From Hymenobacter cellulosivorans (GTDB taxonomy: Bacteria > Bacteroidota > Bacteroidia > Cytophagales > Hymenobacteraceae): a stretch of DNA of 64,000 nucleotides. Below the pieces are notes generated by a model, which was given only the letters and a program-made list of their open reading frames with translations, was not told the DNA's origin and searched no databases. Positions 16,541 through 24,542 of the stretch are shown here, piece after piece; the first letter of the stretch is position 1, and every line of letters begins with the position of its first letter. Location: the NCBI RefSeq assembly GCF_022919135.1, contig NZ_CP095049.1:4840501-4904500 (forward strand), read 5' to 3'. The translations under genes were made by a program, and so were the position numbers.

Positions 16541-17170
16541 ATGCAGCTTCAACTAGACAGCCTGATTTTTGATCTGGACGGCACCCTCTGGGACGCCACC
16601 GCCACCGTAACCGAGGGTTTCCGCCGGGCCCAGCAGCAAGTCGACTACGTGCATACCGAGCTGACGCTGGAGGCCGTGCGGGCCGTGACTGGGCAGCCGT
16701 ATCCGGTAGTGTACGAGCGGCTGTTTCCCTATCTGAGCAAGGAGCAGCGGGAGGAATTCCGCTTGATTTGTGCTGTCGAGGAGCTGCGTAGCGCCCAAGA
16801 GCGGGGCGGCGTGCCGTATCCGGAGCTGCGCGAAACGCTGGAGTACCTGCGCCGGAAGTACCGGCTCTTCATCGTCAGCAACTGCCAGACGGGCTACATT
16901 GAGGCCTTTCTGGAGCACACCCAGACCAGCGAGTTCTTCGAAGGCCACCAGTGCTTTGGGACCAAAAACCTGCCCAAGGCCGACAACATCCGCGAAATCG
17001 TGGAGCAGTTTGGTTTGCAGAAGCCTGCCTACGTGGGCGACACCGAAGGCGACCATAGCGCCTGCCGGGCCAACGGCCTGCCGTTCATTTTTGCCGCCTA
17101 CGGCTTCGGCACGGCCCCCGACTACGAGGCCCGGCTTAATGCTTTCAGTGACCTGAGGCAGCTGCTGTAG
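16541..17170 (+). CDS. HAD-superfamily hydrolase (subfamily IA)
   Basis: The ATG at 16541 yields 209 residues; a TTG at 16532 would add only three. Motif I is DLDGTLWD at about 11-18, with both aspartates present. Motif II is IVSNCQTGY around 110, and a lysine (KADNIREI) and the motif IV segment YVGDTEGDHSAC follow at about 166-177. An alpha-helical cap sits between motif I and II. These features indicate a soluble phosphatase acting on a small phosphorylated substrate, such as phosphoglycolate-type compounds. The Trp after motif I is a little unusual but does not affect catalysis. The low-GC island begins just after its stop. Confidence 0.82.
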   Translation: MQLQLDSLIFDLDGTLWDATATVTEGFRRAQQQVDYVHTELTLEAVRAVTGQPYPVVYERLFPYLSKEQREEFRLICAVEELRSAQERGGVPYPELRETLEYLRRKYRLFIVSNCQTGYIEAFLEHTQTSEFFEGHQCFGTKNLPKADNIREIVEQFGLQKPAYVGDTEGDHSACRANGLPFIFAAYGFGTAPDYEARLNAFSDLRQLL

Positions 17171-17206
17171 CGGGCGGTTGGGTGTGATCTACTCGTGTTT
17201 TGCATT

Positions 17207-17279
17207 GGTCAAGAGGGGTTTTCAGTTTGCCCAATAGTATTTTCGATTCGCCAAGGAGTGTTTTCGATTAGCTAAAGGG
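17207..17279 (+). repeat. Left-end repeat of the low-GC island
   Basis: Three degenerate units of about 24 bases are visible: one with TTTTCAGTTTGCCCAA, one with TTTTCGATTCGCCAA and one with TTTTCGATTAGCTAAA. The part 17241-17279 aligns with 20092-20130 at about 30 of 39 positions, in the same orientation. The two copies bracket the five small genes. Confidence 0.6.
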
Positions 17280-17418
17280 TCCAACTAGAACGGCTGCCAA
17301 AATTGCAAGCCACCCGCCAACATCGGCCCTGACAAGCAGCCCGAATAGCCGGAGAGCCGGGGCCTGTTCTATCTGCTCCTCACTCCACGTGCCGGCCGCA
17401 GAAACACGCTACGCCGGA

Positions 17419-17469
17419 GTTCACGAAACTTATCCCCGGTTGCGTCTATTGAACTTTGATTTCGTGAAC
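17419..17469. repeat. Inverted repeat related to the 15-bp island repeat
   Basis: GTTCACGAAA at 17419-17428 is exactly inverted as TTTCGTGAAC at 17460-17469. The arm shares its first ten bases with the 15-bp repeat copy at 19470. It could be a hairpin or an end of the repeat array. Confidence 0.45.
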
Positions 17470-17566
17470 GAGTTTTTTGAACCCAACCTGAATAGTGGAG
17501 GGTGTTTACTGTGCTTGTCAGTACTCACAGGGAGCGGTTCAGAGAAACGAGCGTTATTTTACTAAC

Positions 17567-18019
17567 ATGATGCGAAACGCAGTACTTTTTCTGTTGGCAG
17601 CGCTGGGCACTGTAGAATGTAAGGCACAAGCTTCCTGCGATTCGATGTATGTTCGCTACGACGCCTGGATGGCCGGCAAAGCAGGGGTAGTCTTATTCGA
17701 CCAACCACCCCAAATTACGGCTGGCAAAGAGCGGTTACGGACCTATAATGTGCCCAAAGACCACGTAGGTGTTGCTTACATCCGGGTTCTTCTGGATGAG
17801 CGGGGCACCCCCTCTTGCTTGCGGCTGCACGTAACGAATGAGCTCATCCGACCCGAGGTGAATGAGATTGTCTCCACCTTGAGGTTCACGCCAGCCTTGG
17901 TGCAGGGAAAAGCTATACCAGCCATTATGAGCTTCGTCGTGGGATTTGTGGAAGGTTCACCCCCAACCACCACAAAACGCCGCTGGAAGCTCTGGTCTCA
18001 TACCACCGAAAGCAGATAG
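17567..18019 (+). CDS. Secreted small protein with a TonB-C-terminal-like fold
   Basis: The ATG at 17567 gives 150 residues starting with a signal peptide (MMRNAVLFLLAALG...CKAQ). The segment VGVAYIRVLLDERGTPSCLRL...RPEVNEIVSTLRFTPALVQGKAIPA follows the layout of TonB C-terminal domains (strand, G-x-P turn, helix, L-x-F-x-P-A, G-K-x-x). No membrane anchor or Pro-rich spacer exists, so it is not a functional TonB; soluble proteins with this fold are common in Cytophagales and uncharacterised. It is the first gene of the low-GC island and is followed by a 15-bp repeat 42 bases after its stop. Confidence 0.6.
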   Translation: MMRNAVLFLLAALGTVECKAQASCDSMYVRYDAWMAGKAGVVLFDQPPQITAGKERLRTYNVPKDHVGVAYIRVLLDERGTPSCLRLHVTNELIRPEVNEIVSTLRFTPALVQGKAIPAIMSFVVGFVEGSPPTTTKRRWKLWSHTTESR

Positions 18020-18061
18020 CTTAACCGGCTGATCATCGACTGAACTCACTAGTGCAGTCTT

Positions 18062-18076
18062 GTATACGAAAACGGT
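18062..18076 (+). repeat. Island 15-bp repeat, copy 1
   Basis: GTATACGAAAACGGT matches the island consensus GTTCANGAAAACGGT at all but two bases. It lies between the genes at 17567 and 18169. Confidence 0.6.
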
Positions 18077-18168
18077 CATTTACGCAGCTATTCTCCAGTT
18101 GCTCGACTTAACGTAAGGCTACTGCTAGGACAAGTGTATATCTTCCGCCCCTGCTACACAATAGCTCT

Positions 18169-18654
18169 ATGTTGAAATGGTTCGGTATGATCTTCCTACT
18201 GGTCTCTTGTACGAAGAAGCCTCTCTTGCATTATGCTGTACTAGATAATGTCACCGTGCAGGAGAAGCTTATGGCGTATATCCTGCATAACCCCATTGAT
18301 TCAACTCAGCTGTATCACCTGGAAGTGACTGAGCAAGGCGATAGCACGGAAGTGAAAATGTCTTCCTTGATCGGTACGACAACTGTACTACAGATCCTAG
18401 AGCCCTGTGATCTGGTGCAGTTGGGTGCCTATCAAGTGTTAGTGGTCGCAAGTACATGTGCTCAGAACCCGCCCTTGGACCTGCAAGCGTTTGCTAAGCA
18501 GCATGCCCTACCTCTTAGTAACAGTCGGATAATAGGACGGCACATCCGACCCAATGGCGATACTGTCACCATGCAGGAGACAATTTTCTATCACCCACCG
18601 GTACTGCAGATCAAGCTGCATCTCAACCAAGTGGTACGAGTTAGAATCAGATAG
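18169..18654 (+). CDS. Hypothetical lipoprotein
   Basis: This 161-residue protein has a short signal and lipobox LLVSC (Cys14), followed by TKK, so it is probably lipid-anchored. No known domain is recognised. The middle has alternating strands (VTVQEKLMAYI..., YHLEVTEQGDSTEVKM) and the end is a beta segment (VLQIKLHLNQVVRVRI). GC content is visibly lower than in the flanking core genes. It is the second gene of the island, nine bases ahead of repeat copy 2, and converges on the DUF4262 gene. Confidence 0.55.
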   Translation: MLKWFGMIFLLVSCTKKPLLHYAVLDNVTVQEKLMAYILHNPIDSTQLYHLEVTEQGDSTEVKMSSLIGTTTVLQILEPCDLVQLGAYQVLVVASTCAQNPPLDLQAFAKQHALPLSNSRIIGRHIRPNGDTVTMQETIFYHPPVLQIKLHLNQVVRVRIR

Positions 18655-18663
18655 CATTTGAGC

Positions 18664-18678
18664 GTTCAAATAAACGGT
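18664..18678 (+). repeat. Island 15-bp repeat, copy 2
   Basis: GTTCAAATAAACGGT differs from the consensus at two positions. It sits between the stop codons of two convergent genes, 9 and 20 bases away. Confidence 0.55.
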
Positions 18679-18698
18679 CGTTCGGGAACGAAGATTTA

Positions 18699-19139
18699 CT
18701 ACTTGAATAAGGCTTCCTGATTGAAAGGGTTATAGTCCTCATCTCCTGGAAACCGACTTTGGGCGTCGGGCCATAGGCATTGTAGGACGGGGAAAGTAGA
18801 GTCCCCGTAAAAAACTAAAGCCCTGCCAAAGTACTGTTCGTAGGCCGTGACTGGCACCGCCTTAAACAAGCACGGGTAGTTGTCGAGCACGTCATCGTAC
18901 AGGCCATCGGGTTCCCGCACCAAGCCCTGGGCCACGGTGTTGCCAATGTCATTAAGCAGGTCTTGCGCCAGATCAATGTCCAACCCGGAGAGCACCACCT
19001 CCGGATGCCCGAATGTTTCGAACAAGCCTACTGTGTAGGAATATAACGGCTGGGTGTCTCCCACAACGCTGAACACCAACCACCGATGCTTTTTGATGTT
19101 GGCGGCTAATTCCGCCCGGGTCGTATTCTTCATTGCCAT
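18699..19139 (-). CDS. DUF4262 family protein
   Basis: The ATG at 19139 (an alternative is 19133) gives 146 residues. The protein matches DUF4262: an N-terminal helix, then WLVFSVVGDTQPLYSYTVGLFETFGHPEVVLSGLDIDLAQDLLNDIG, and a C-terminal FPVLQCLWPDAQSRFPGDEDYN. The family is cytoplasmic and of unknown function, often found in variable regions. An upstream in-frame start at 19184 is rejected because it would cover repeat copy 3. Codon use is less GC-rich than in the chromosome around it. Confidence 0.75.
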   Translation of the reverse strand: MAMKNTTRAELAANIKKHRWLVFSVVGDTQPLYSYTVGLFETFGHPEVVLSGLDIDLAQDLLNDIGNTVAQGLVREPDGLYDDVLDNYPCLFKAVPVTAYEQYFGRALVFYGDSTFPVLQCLWPDAQSRFPGDEDYNPFNQEALFK

Positions 19140-19153
19140 AGGCCAAATGTACA

Positions 19154-19168
19154 GTTCAGGAAAACGGT
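19154..19168 (+). repeat. Island 15-bp repeat, copy 3
   Basis: GTTCAGGAAAACGGT fits the consensus GTTCANGAAAACGGT exactly. It lies in the 48-base gap between two minus-strand genes. Confidence 0.65.
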
Positions 19169-19187
19169 CCAAACGAGGCACCACACG

Positions 19188-19427
19188 TTAGTGCAGGACT
19201 GTGGGAATTTGGCCAGGTACACAGTACTCCAATGGCACTGTCCATACTTTGGTTCTAACGTTGCCGGTGCCTCCCTCCCAGATAGGTTTGGCTTCGAGGT
19301 CGCCGTACCATATTGCAACGTGTTCCTCAGGCACTGCTTCGTCCCCAATGAATTCCCCAGCCAAGGCGATAATGACACATGGGAGGCCGTTCAATTCAAC
19401 AAGATCACCTCTTTGAGCAGTTAGCAT
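19188..19427 (-). CDS. Small hypothetical protein
   Basis: This 79-residue protein starts MLTAQRGDLVELNGLPCVIIAL and has the short-strand pattern of a small SH3-like beta barrel, but no family is recognised. It has no signal peptide. It has the same orientation as its neighbours, and its 3' end is 20 bases from repeat copy 3. The alternative frames here lack a better candidate. It is probably real given its position between repeats and its regular strand pattern, but this is inference. Confidence 0.5.
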   Translation of the reverse strand: MLTAQRGDLVELNGLPCVIIALAGEFIGDEAVPEEHVAIWYGDLEAKPIWEGGTGNVRTKVWTVPLEYCVPGQIPTVLH

Positions 19428-19469
19428 AAAATGGAGCAGAATGTGAGCGCTATCTAGATAACTTCCCTA

Positions 19470-19484
19470 GTTCACGAAAACGGT
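19470..19484 (+). repeat. Island 15-bp repeat, copy 4
   Basis: GTTCACGAAAACGGT fits the consensus exactly. It overlaps the last four codons and stop of the minus-strand lipoprotein gene at 19472, so the repeat encodes that protein's C-terminus. Confidence 0.65.
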
Positions 19485-19990
19485 ACTTTGGGCAGCATTT
19501 GCGACGTATCAATTTGCACTTTGCCCTCTCTTTCCGTGATGCGCCATGGCAGCGGCTCATAGATAAGACCCGGATCCGTCTCCAGCTTTATGTGCTCTTG
19601 TTGCAAGACCTGATCGATTTCCTGTTGCAAGGCCTGCGGATTGACTAATTGATCAGAATGCTTCGAGTCATAGACAAAGACAAGGTAGCCCCGGTGGCGC
19701 GCCCAGAATTGAGGGTAGTGCTGTTGCGTTTTGGGATGGATGCCCGACTGGCTGATGTACACACGTTGCCCGCCAAAGATGCCCATCCAGGTTACCGCTA
19801 CCACGGCTTCCTTAGCATCTACTTCTGCTTGCGCTACTTTCGTGATATACTGCTCAATGTAGGTATGAACCGTTGAGTCGAGTGCTATTTCATACAACGT
19901 ACCAGTACAAGGAATTACGGTGGTCTGTTTCGCCTGATCCGTGCAGGAACAGAAGAACAGCACGCAGAACAGGACGGTAGAGAGGCGCAT
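19472..19990 (-). CDS. Hypothetical lipoprotein
   Basis: The 172-residue product has a signal and lipobox FFCSC (Cys15/16) followed by TDQAK. The central part has a helix (TVHTYIEQYITKVAQAEVDAKEA) and a strand-rich section VVAVTWMGIFGGQRVYISQSG, then QFWARHRGYLVFVYDS. No domain is recognised. It is the last gene of the low-GC island. Its final codons are formed by repeat copy 4, which suggests the gene and repeat arrived together or that the repeat invaded the 3' end. Confidence 0.55.
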   Translation of the reverse strand: MRLSTVLFCVLFFCSCTDQAKQTTVIPCTGTLYEIALDSTVHTYIEQYITKVAQAEVDAKEAVVAVTWMGIFGGQRVYISQSGIHPKTQQHYPQFWARHRGYLVFVYDSKHSDQLVNPQALQQEIDQVLQQEHIKLETDPGLIYEPLPWRITEREGKVQIDTSQMLPKVPFS

Positions 19991-20074
19991 AAGAGACGTC
20001 AGTAAAGGTAGCCTTTGCCATGTACGGAGCTAAGGTAACAGCATGTACCTACCTGTTCCTAGTCGTCTGATTAT

Positions 20075-20130
20075 GTTCAAGAAAACGGTGGTTTCAATTC
20101 ACCAAGAAGTGTTTTGAGTTAGCCAAATGT
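20075..20130 (+). repeat. Right-end repeat of the island, with 15-bp copy 5
   Basis: GTTCAAGAAAACGGT at 20075-20089 fits the 15-bp consensus exactly and runs directly into 20092-20130, the counterpart of the left-end repeat. GC content returns to the chromosomal level after this point. Confidence 0.6.
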
Positions 20131-20170
20131 CGTTCTGAACCCGGCAACTGAGGACGACGAAGGGCCGTCG

Positions 20171-20947
20171 CTAAGCAGCCTTGAAGGTTTCCCAGCCTAG
20201 CTTGAGGATGATGCCGCAGACGACGACCAGGAACAGCACCCGCACGAAGCCTACGCCCTGCTTGAGCGCCATGCGGGCCCCGAGCGTGGAGCCCAGCATG
20301 TTGCAGGCAGCCATGGGCAGAGCAATGTGCCAGATGATGTGGCCGGTGTAGGCAAAATAGGCCAGGCTGGTCAGGTTGGTAGCTACGTTGACCATTTTCG
20401 AGGAGGCCGAGGCACTCAGGAAGTCATAGCCGAACAAGCCCACGAAGGCAAAGAGCAGAAAGCTGCCGGTGCCGGGTCCGAAAAACCCGTCGTAGAAGCC
20501 GATGACCAGGCCAATGGCCACACCGTAGAGCGGCTCCTTGCGCTCGGGCAGACGTGGGGCATGAATGGCGCCGAAATCCTTGCGCCAGAAGGTGTAGATG
20601 GCAATAACGACCAGCAGGCCCAGCACCAGGGGGCGCAGCAGCTCACTGGGCAGCAAACTCACCAGCCGGGCCCCCAAAAAAGAGAAAATGCCGGCCGTAA
20701 CGGCGGCCGCGCCCACGGCCCGCCAGCGGATGGGCACCTGACCCATGTAGCGCCGCAGGGCTGCCGCCGTGCCCGCAATAGACGACACTTTGCCCGTGCC
20801 CAGAATGGTAGGCACCGGTACGCCCTGCAAGAGCAGCAGCATGGCCGGCAGCTGAATCAGGCCGCCGCCGCCCACGATAGAGTCGATAAAACCGGCCAGA
20901 AAAGCAAAGGCGCAGAGTAGCGCCAGCGTCGCGTCGAGAAAGTCCAT
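20171..20947 (-). CDS. TSUP family (TauE/SafE-type) membrane transporter
   Basis: This 258-residue integral membrane protein has about eight hydrophobic segments. The N-terminal GFIDSIVGGGGLIQLPAMLLL and the second-repeat GFYDGFFGPGTGSFLLFAFV are the internal duplicated motifs of the TSUP family. Members export sulfite, sulfoacetate or other small organic anions, or take up sulfur compounds. The substrate here is unknown. It has its own -7 box and is transcribed away from the MFS gene at 21096. Confidence 0.87.
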   Translation of the reverse strand: MDFLDATLALLCAFAFLAGFIDSIVGGGGLIQLPAMLLLLQGVPVPTILGTGKVSSIAGTAAALRRYMGQVPIRWRAVGAAAVTAGIFSFLGARLVSLLPSELLRPLVLGLLVVIAIYTFWRKDFGAIHAPRLPERKEPLYGVAIGLVIGFYDGFFGPGTGSFLLFAFVGLFGYDFLSASASSKMVNVATNLTSLAYFAYTGHIIWHIALPMAACNMLGSTLGARMALKQGVGFVRVLFLVVVCGIILKLGWETFKAA

Positions 20948-20955
20948 AAGCGCGG

Positions 20956-20963
20956 CAAAGATA
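20956..20963 (-). promoter_or_regulatory. Candidate -7 box of the TSUP gene
   Basis: On the minus strand TATCTTTG matches TAnnTTTG eight bases before the start codon, implying a nearly leaderless mRNA or a downstream start. No clear -33 element. Confidence 0.35.
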
Positions 20964-21095
20964 CGGGCGCACTTTTCTTACGGTCCTGCGTACAGGGGTA
21001 TTTTCAGGGCCAAAAAGCCCGATTTCCACGGTTGAGCTGCGCTGAAACCGTGGAAAGTTCGGACCGCGCCGCCGTTTCTACCGTACCTTCGGGCC

Positions 21096-22685
21096 ATGAC
21101 CGAAAATCTAACCCAGCGCAGCAAGATGCTCACGCTGGCTGGGGTGCTGCTCGCCCTGTTCCTGAGCTCCCTCGACCAAACCATCGTTTCGACGGCCCTG
21201 CCCCGCATTGTGGCCGACTTGCACGGCTTCGACCGGTTTGCCTGGGTAGCTACGGCTTACCTGGTGGCCAGCACAGCCCTGGTGCCGGTGTATGGCAAGC
21301 TGGCCGACATGTACTCGCGCCGCAACATTGAGGTCACCGCCATCCTGATTTTTTTGACCGGCTCGGCTCTGTGCGGCTTAGCCGGCGAGTTTGGCACGCT
21401 GCCCCTGCTCGGCGACGGAATGAGTCAACTCATCATCTTCCGGGCTCTGCAGGGCCTGGGCGGGGCCGGGCTGCTGGCTATGGCCTTTATCATCATTGCC
21501 GATTTGTTTTCACCGGCCGAGCGGGGCAAGTACCAGGGCTTCGTGGGCGCCACGTTTGGCACGGCTTCGGTACTGGGCCCGTTTCTGGGCGGCCTGCTCA
21601 CCGACCACGGCTCGGGCCTGATTCCGGGCATTGCGGGCTGGCGGCTGGTGTTTTACGTCAACCTTCCGCTGGGCTTGCTGGCGCTGTGGTTTATCCTTTC
21701 GCGCATGCCCCGCCTCAAGCCCCGGGGCGAGAAAAAGCCGCTGGATTACCTCTCGGCCCTGCTACTGATTATGAGCCTGGTGCCGCTGGTGCTGGGCTTG
21801 CAACTCAACAAGGCCGTGTACGGCTGGACCTCCCCGCTCACACTGGGCTTGCTGGGCGGCGCGGCCCTGGCCATGCTGCTGTTCGTGTTCCGGTCGTTGC
21901 ACTCACCCAACCCGATTCTGGACTTCACGCTGTTTCGCAACCCGGTTTTTCGCTCCGCCAACATTGCCCTGTTTCTGCTCGGTGGGGCCTTTCTGAGCAT
22001 CGTCATCTTCGAACCCCTGTTCATGGTCAACGTGGTGGGCGTGTCGGCTACCCAGGCCGGGGTGAGTCTGATTCCGCTGTCGATGGGCGTGGTGAGCGGC
22101 TCGATGCTGGCGGGCCAGATGGTGGCGCGCTTCGGCCACTACAAGCGCTGGATGCTGGGCGGTGGCCTGATTTTGATTACTGGGCAGGCCTTGCTGGCAA
22201 CCATGCCGGCCACGGCTTCCTACCAGCAGGTGCTGCTCTACGTGCTGATTTGCGGCGTCGGCTTGGGCCCCAGCATGCCGCTCTATACGCTGGCTATTCA
22301 GAACGCCATTGAGCCCGGCTTTACCGGCCAGGCCACTTCAGCCTGCCAGTTTTTCCGGCAGATTGGCGGAGCCATGGCCGCGGCCCTGCTCGGCACGGTG
22401 TTAACCTTGAGTTTGGCCCAGACCCTGCCCGCCACAGCAGCGCCGGCCCTGGCTTCCACTGTAGCGGCTCACGCTGAAAGTCGGACAGCGGTGGCCCCAG
22501 CGGCACCGCCTACGCCGGAAGTTCGGGCGGCCTTTGCCCACGGTATTTCCCGGGTGTACTTCTGCACGCTCTGCCTGGTGCTCTGTGGGTGGGTGGCCAC
22601 GTTCTTTATTCCGGAATTGCCGTTGCGCACCTCCAACGCCGCCTGCAAGCCTGCCGCTCCCCCGGTGCTGGTCGGGGCGAAATAA
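21096..22685 (+). CDS. DHA2-type multidrug MFS transporter (14 segments)
   Basis: The 529-residue protein is the EmrB/QacA kind of major facilitator. The opening SSLDQTIVSTALPRIVADL with its Asp is motif D1 of the DHA2 group, and GKLADMYSRRN is motif A. VGATFGTASVLGPFLGGLLTDHG carries motif C, the antiporter signature. Such pumps export lipophilic cations and drugs using the proton gradient. A Pro/Ala-rich linker with variable residues (about 460-485) lies before the last segment. No regulator or membrane-fusion partner is adjacent. Confidence 0.88.
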   Translation: MTENLTQRSKMLTLAGVLLALFLSSLDQTIVSTALPRIVADLHGFDRFAWVATAYLVASTALVPVYGKLADMYSRRNIEVTAILIFLTGSALCGLAGEFGTLPLLGDGMSQLIIFRALQGLGGAGLLAMAFIIIADLFSPAERGKYQGFVGATFGTASVLGPFLGGLLTDHGSGLIPGIAGWRLVFYVNLPLGLLALWFILSRMPRLKPRGEKKPLDYLSALLLIMSLVPLVLGLQLNKAVYGWTSPLTLGLLGGAALAMLLFVFRSLHSPNPILDFTLFRNPVFRSANIALFLLGGAFLSIVIFEPLFMVNVVGVSATQAGVSLIPLSMGVVSGSMLAGQMVARFGHYKRWMLGGGLILITGQALLATMPATASYQQVLLYVLICGVGLGPSMPLYTLAIQNAIEPGFTGQATSACQFFRQIGGAMAAALLGTVLTLSLAQTLPATAAPALASTVAAHAESRTAVAPAAPPTPEVRAAFAHGISRVYFCTLCLVLCGWVATFFIPELPLRTSNAACKPAAPPVLVGAK

Positions 22686-22797
22686 CAGGAGGTGGGCCAA
22701 GCTGCCGCTAAACCTACTCGGCCCCAACCTGGTTTTATAGGCTACTGAATGCCCGAACGCCCTCGTATAGCGGGCCAGCGGCTTTTCCTCTCTGACT

Positions 22798-23838
22798 ATG
22801 AACCACCAACCTCTTTGCCTTAGCATCCTGGACCAGTCGCCGGTGCGGCAGGGCGGCACGGCCCGGCAGGCCATCCTCGAAACCGTGGAGCTGGCCCAGC
22901 TGGCCGACCGCCTGGGCTACACCCGTTACTGGGTTTCGGAACACCATAACACAGCCACGCTGGCTGGCTCCACGCCCGAAGTGCTGCTGGCTCACCTTGG
23001 CGGCGTTACCAGCCGCATCCGCCTGGGCTCGGGCGGCGTGATGCTGCCCCACTACAGCGCCCTGAAGGTGGCCGAGAACTTTCGGATGCTCGAAACCCTC
23101 TTCCCCGGCCGTATCGACCTGGGCATAGGCCGGGCCCCGGGCTCCGACCGCCTCACCGCCTCGGTGCTGAACCCGGCAAATAACTTCGCCGAAAACGATT
23201 TTATCGAGCAGCTCATGGATTTGAGCCGCTACCTGACCGACGCCGATGAGGTCGGTTCGATTCAGGAAAAGGTGAAAGCCTCGCCCCGGGCCGAAACCGT
23301 GCCCGAGCCCTGGATTCTGAGCTCCAGCGGGCAGAGCGGGCTGTTTGCGGCCTACCTGGGCATGGCCTTTTCCTTCGCTCACTTCATTAACCCTAATGGC
23401 GGGCCGCAGATGGTGAGGATGTACCAGGATCGGTTTAAGCCCTCGGTCCACTTGCAGCAGCCTTTGGCCAACGTGGCTATTTTTGTACTCTGCGCTGACA
23501 CTGAGGAGAAAGCCCGCCAACTGCATGAGTCCCTGGCCCTACAGATGCTCCGGCTGGAGCGCGGCAACCTACAGCCCATGGGGCCTTACGAAGAAATTAA
23601 AGATTACCAATATTCGGCGGCTGAACAAGAGCGAATGGTCTACCACCGGCAGCGCATTGTAAGTGGCACACCAACGCAGCTCAAAGCCCAGCTAACCGAG
23701 CTAGCTCAGCAGTACGGTGTTGATGAAGTAGTAGCCGTAACAATCACCTACGACTTTGCCGACCGCCTCCGCTCCTACGAGCTGCTAGCGGAGGCGTTTG
23801 CACTTACCCCGACTCCGGTGTCAGTGGCCGCTGTTTAG
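22798..23838 (+). CDS. LLM-class flavin-dependent oxidoreductase
   Basis: The 346-residue protein is a bacterial-luciferase-like TIM-barrel oxidoreductase. Hallmarks are LSILDQSPVRQGG near the start, RYWVSEHHNTATLAGSTPEVLLAHLG, RLGSGGVMLPHYSALKVAENFRMLETLFPGRIDLGIGRAPG and a C-terminal PTQLKAQLTEL. These match the group annotated as MsnO8-type LLM oxidoreductases, which use reduced FMN and oxygen. The substrate is unknown. No partner flavin reductase is beside it. A terminator follows 30 bases after the stop. Confidence 0.87.
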   Translation: MNHQPLCLSILDQSPVRQGGTARQAILETVELAQLADRLGYTRYWVSEHHNTATLAGSTPEVLLAHLGGVTSRIRLGSGGVMLPHYSALKVAENFRMLETLFPGRIDLGIGRAPGSDRLTASVLNPANNFAENDFIEQLMDLSRYLTDADEVGSIQEKVKASPRAETVPEPWILSSSGQSGLFAAYLGMAFSFAHFINPNGGPQMVRMYQDRFKPSVHLQQPLANVAIFVLCADTEEKARQLHESLALQMLRLERGNLQPMGPYEEIKDYQYSAAEQERMVYHRQRIVSGTPTQLKAQLTELAQQYGVDEVVAVTITYDFADRLRSYELLAEAFALTPTPVSVAAV

Positions 23839-23872
23839 CTAGCCCCAGCCGATTCCCGGCAAAATTATATAT

Positions 23873-23903
23873 AGCTCCGGATACTCACATCCGGAGCTTT
23901 TTT
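23873..23903 (+). terminator. Rho-independent terminator after the LLM gene
   Basis: A 10-base stem AGCTCCGGAT / ATCCGGAGCT closes a 6-base loop and continues into TTTTTTG. A -7-like TATTTTTG (23905-23912) for the ankyrin gene follows at once. Confidence 0.85.
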
Positions 23904-23904
23904 G

Positions 23905-23912
23905 TATTTTTG
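23905..23912 (+). promoter_or_regulatory. Candidate -7 box for the ankyrin gene
   Basis: TATTTTTG matches TAnnTTTG 34 bases before the ATG at 23947. It overlaps the tail of the preceding terminator, and no -33 element is clear. Confidence 0.35.
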
Positions 23913-23946
23913 CCAACCCTATTGTATTCCGACTTCTCTCAACTCT

Positions 23947-24399
23947 ATGAAAAAGAGTTTTTTCCTGCTTATCCTGTTGGTAAGCCTGGCTTCGGCCGCC
24001 GTTGCCCAAACCGCCAGCAAAGAACTGTACACGGCTGTGGTCAAGAATAAACCGGCGGATGCCGAAGCCCTGCTCAAAGCCGGTGCCGACGCCAACGCCT
24101 CTATCGAGTTGGTGCCCGGCTTCCCAACTACATTCCTGATTACTGCTGCCGGCCACGGCGACCTGGAGCTGGTAAAGGCCCTGGTGAAGTACAAGGCGCA
24201 GGTAAACAAAGCCGACGCCTTTAAAGGCACCGCCCTGATGGCCGCCGCCGGTAAAGGCAAGAAGGACATTGTAGAGTTTCTGCTGACCAGCGGCGCCGAT
24301 GCCAAAGCCAAGGACGACGACGGCAAAGACGCTTTGGCCCACGCCAAGGAAGGCGGCAATAAGGAAGTTATTGCCCTGATTGAACAGAAGTTGATGTAA
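23947..24399 (+). CDS. Secreted ankyrin-repeat protein
   Basis: The ATG at 23947 gives 150 residues with a signal peptide ending VAQT (about residue 21-22). Three to four ankyrin repeats follow: ADAEALLKAGADANAS, TTFLITAAGHGDLELVKALVKYKAQVNKAD, GTALMAAAGKGKKDIVEFLLTSGADAKAKD and DALAHAKEGGNKEVIALIEQK. It should be a periplasmic protein-binding module. The partner is unknown. The in-frame upstream start at 23902 is rejected because it would precede the signal peptide and overlap the promoter region. Confidence 0.82.
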   Translation: MKKSFFLLILLVSLASAAVAQTASKELYTAVVKNKPADAEALLKAGADANASIELVPGFPTTFLITAAGHGDLELVKALVKYKAQVNKADAFKGTALMAAAGKGKKDIVEFLLTSGADAKAKDDDGKDALAHAKEGGNKEVIALIEQKLM

Positions 24400-24432
24400 C
24401 CATACCGGTTGCCGGCGGCTCCGCCGCCCACC

Positions 24433-24492
24433 CGACGATACCCCGAATTGGCTGCCCTTACCTGGGCGCCGGCTCGGGGTATCGTCGTTTTT
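24433..24492 (+). terminator. Terminator with a long loop after the ankyrin gene
   Basis: A perfect 14-base stem CGACGATACCCCGA / TCGGGGTATCGTCG encloses 27 bases and is followed by TTTTT. Confidence 0.75.
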
Positions 24493-24542
24493 GGGCCCTT
24501 TCCCCTCCGACCTCAATTGCCCGCTGCTGCGTACAAGCGCCT

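Larger units (their letters stand above)
17171..17566. other. Gene-free left end of the low-GC island
   Basis: No gene is seen in these 396 bases. Base composition shifts to lower GC here. The stretch holds a TTTTC-rich tandem repeat (17207-17279), an inverted pair GTTCACGAAA (17419-17428) and TTTCGTGAAC (17460-17469), and the leader of the gene at 17567. Confidence 0.55.

Noticed and set aside
17207..20130. Interpretation of the repeat island as a classical integron
   Set aside because: The 15-bp repeat does not fit the attC core GTTRRRY, no paired RYYYAAC site was found, and no integron integrase gene is in the window. A cassette-like array remains possible.
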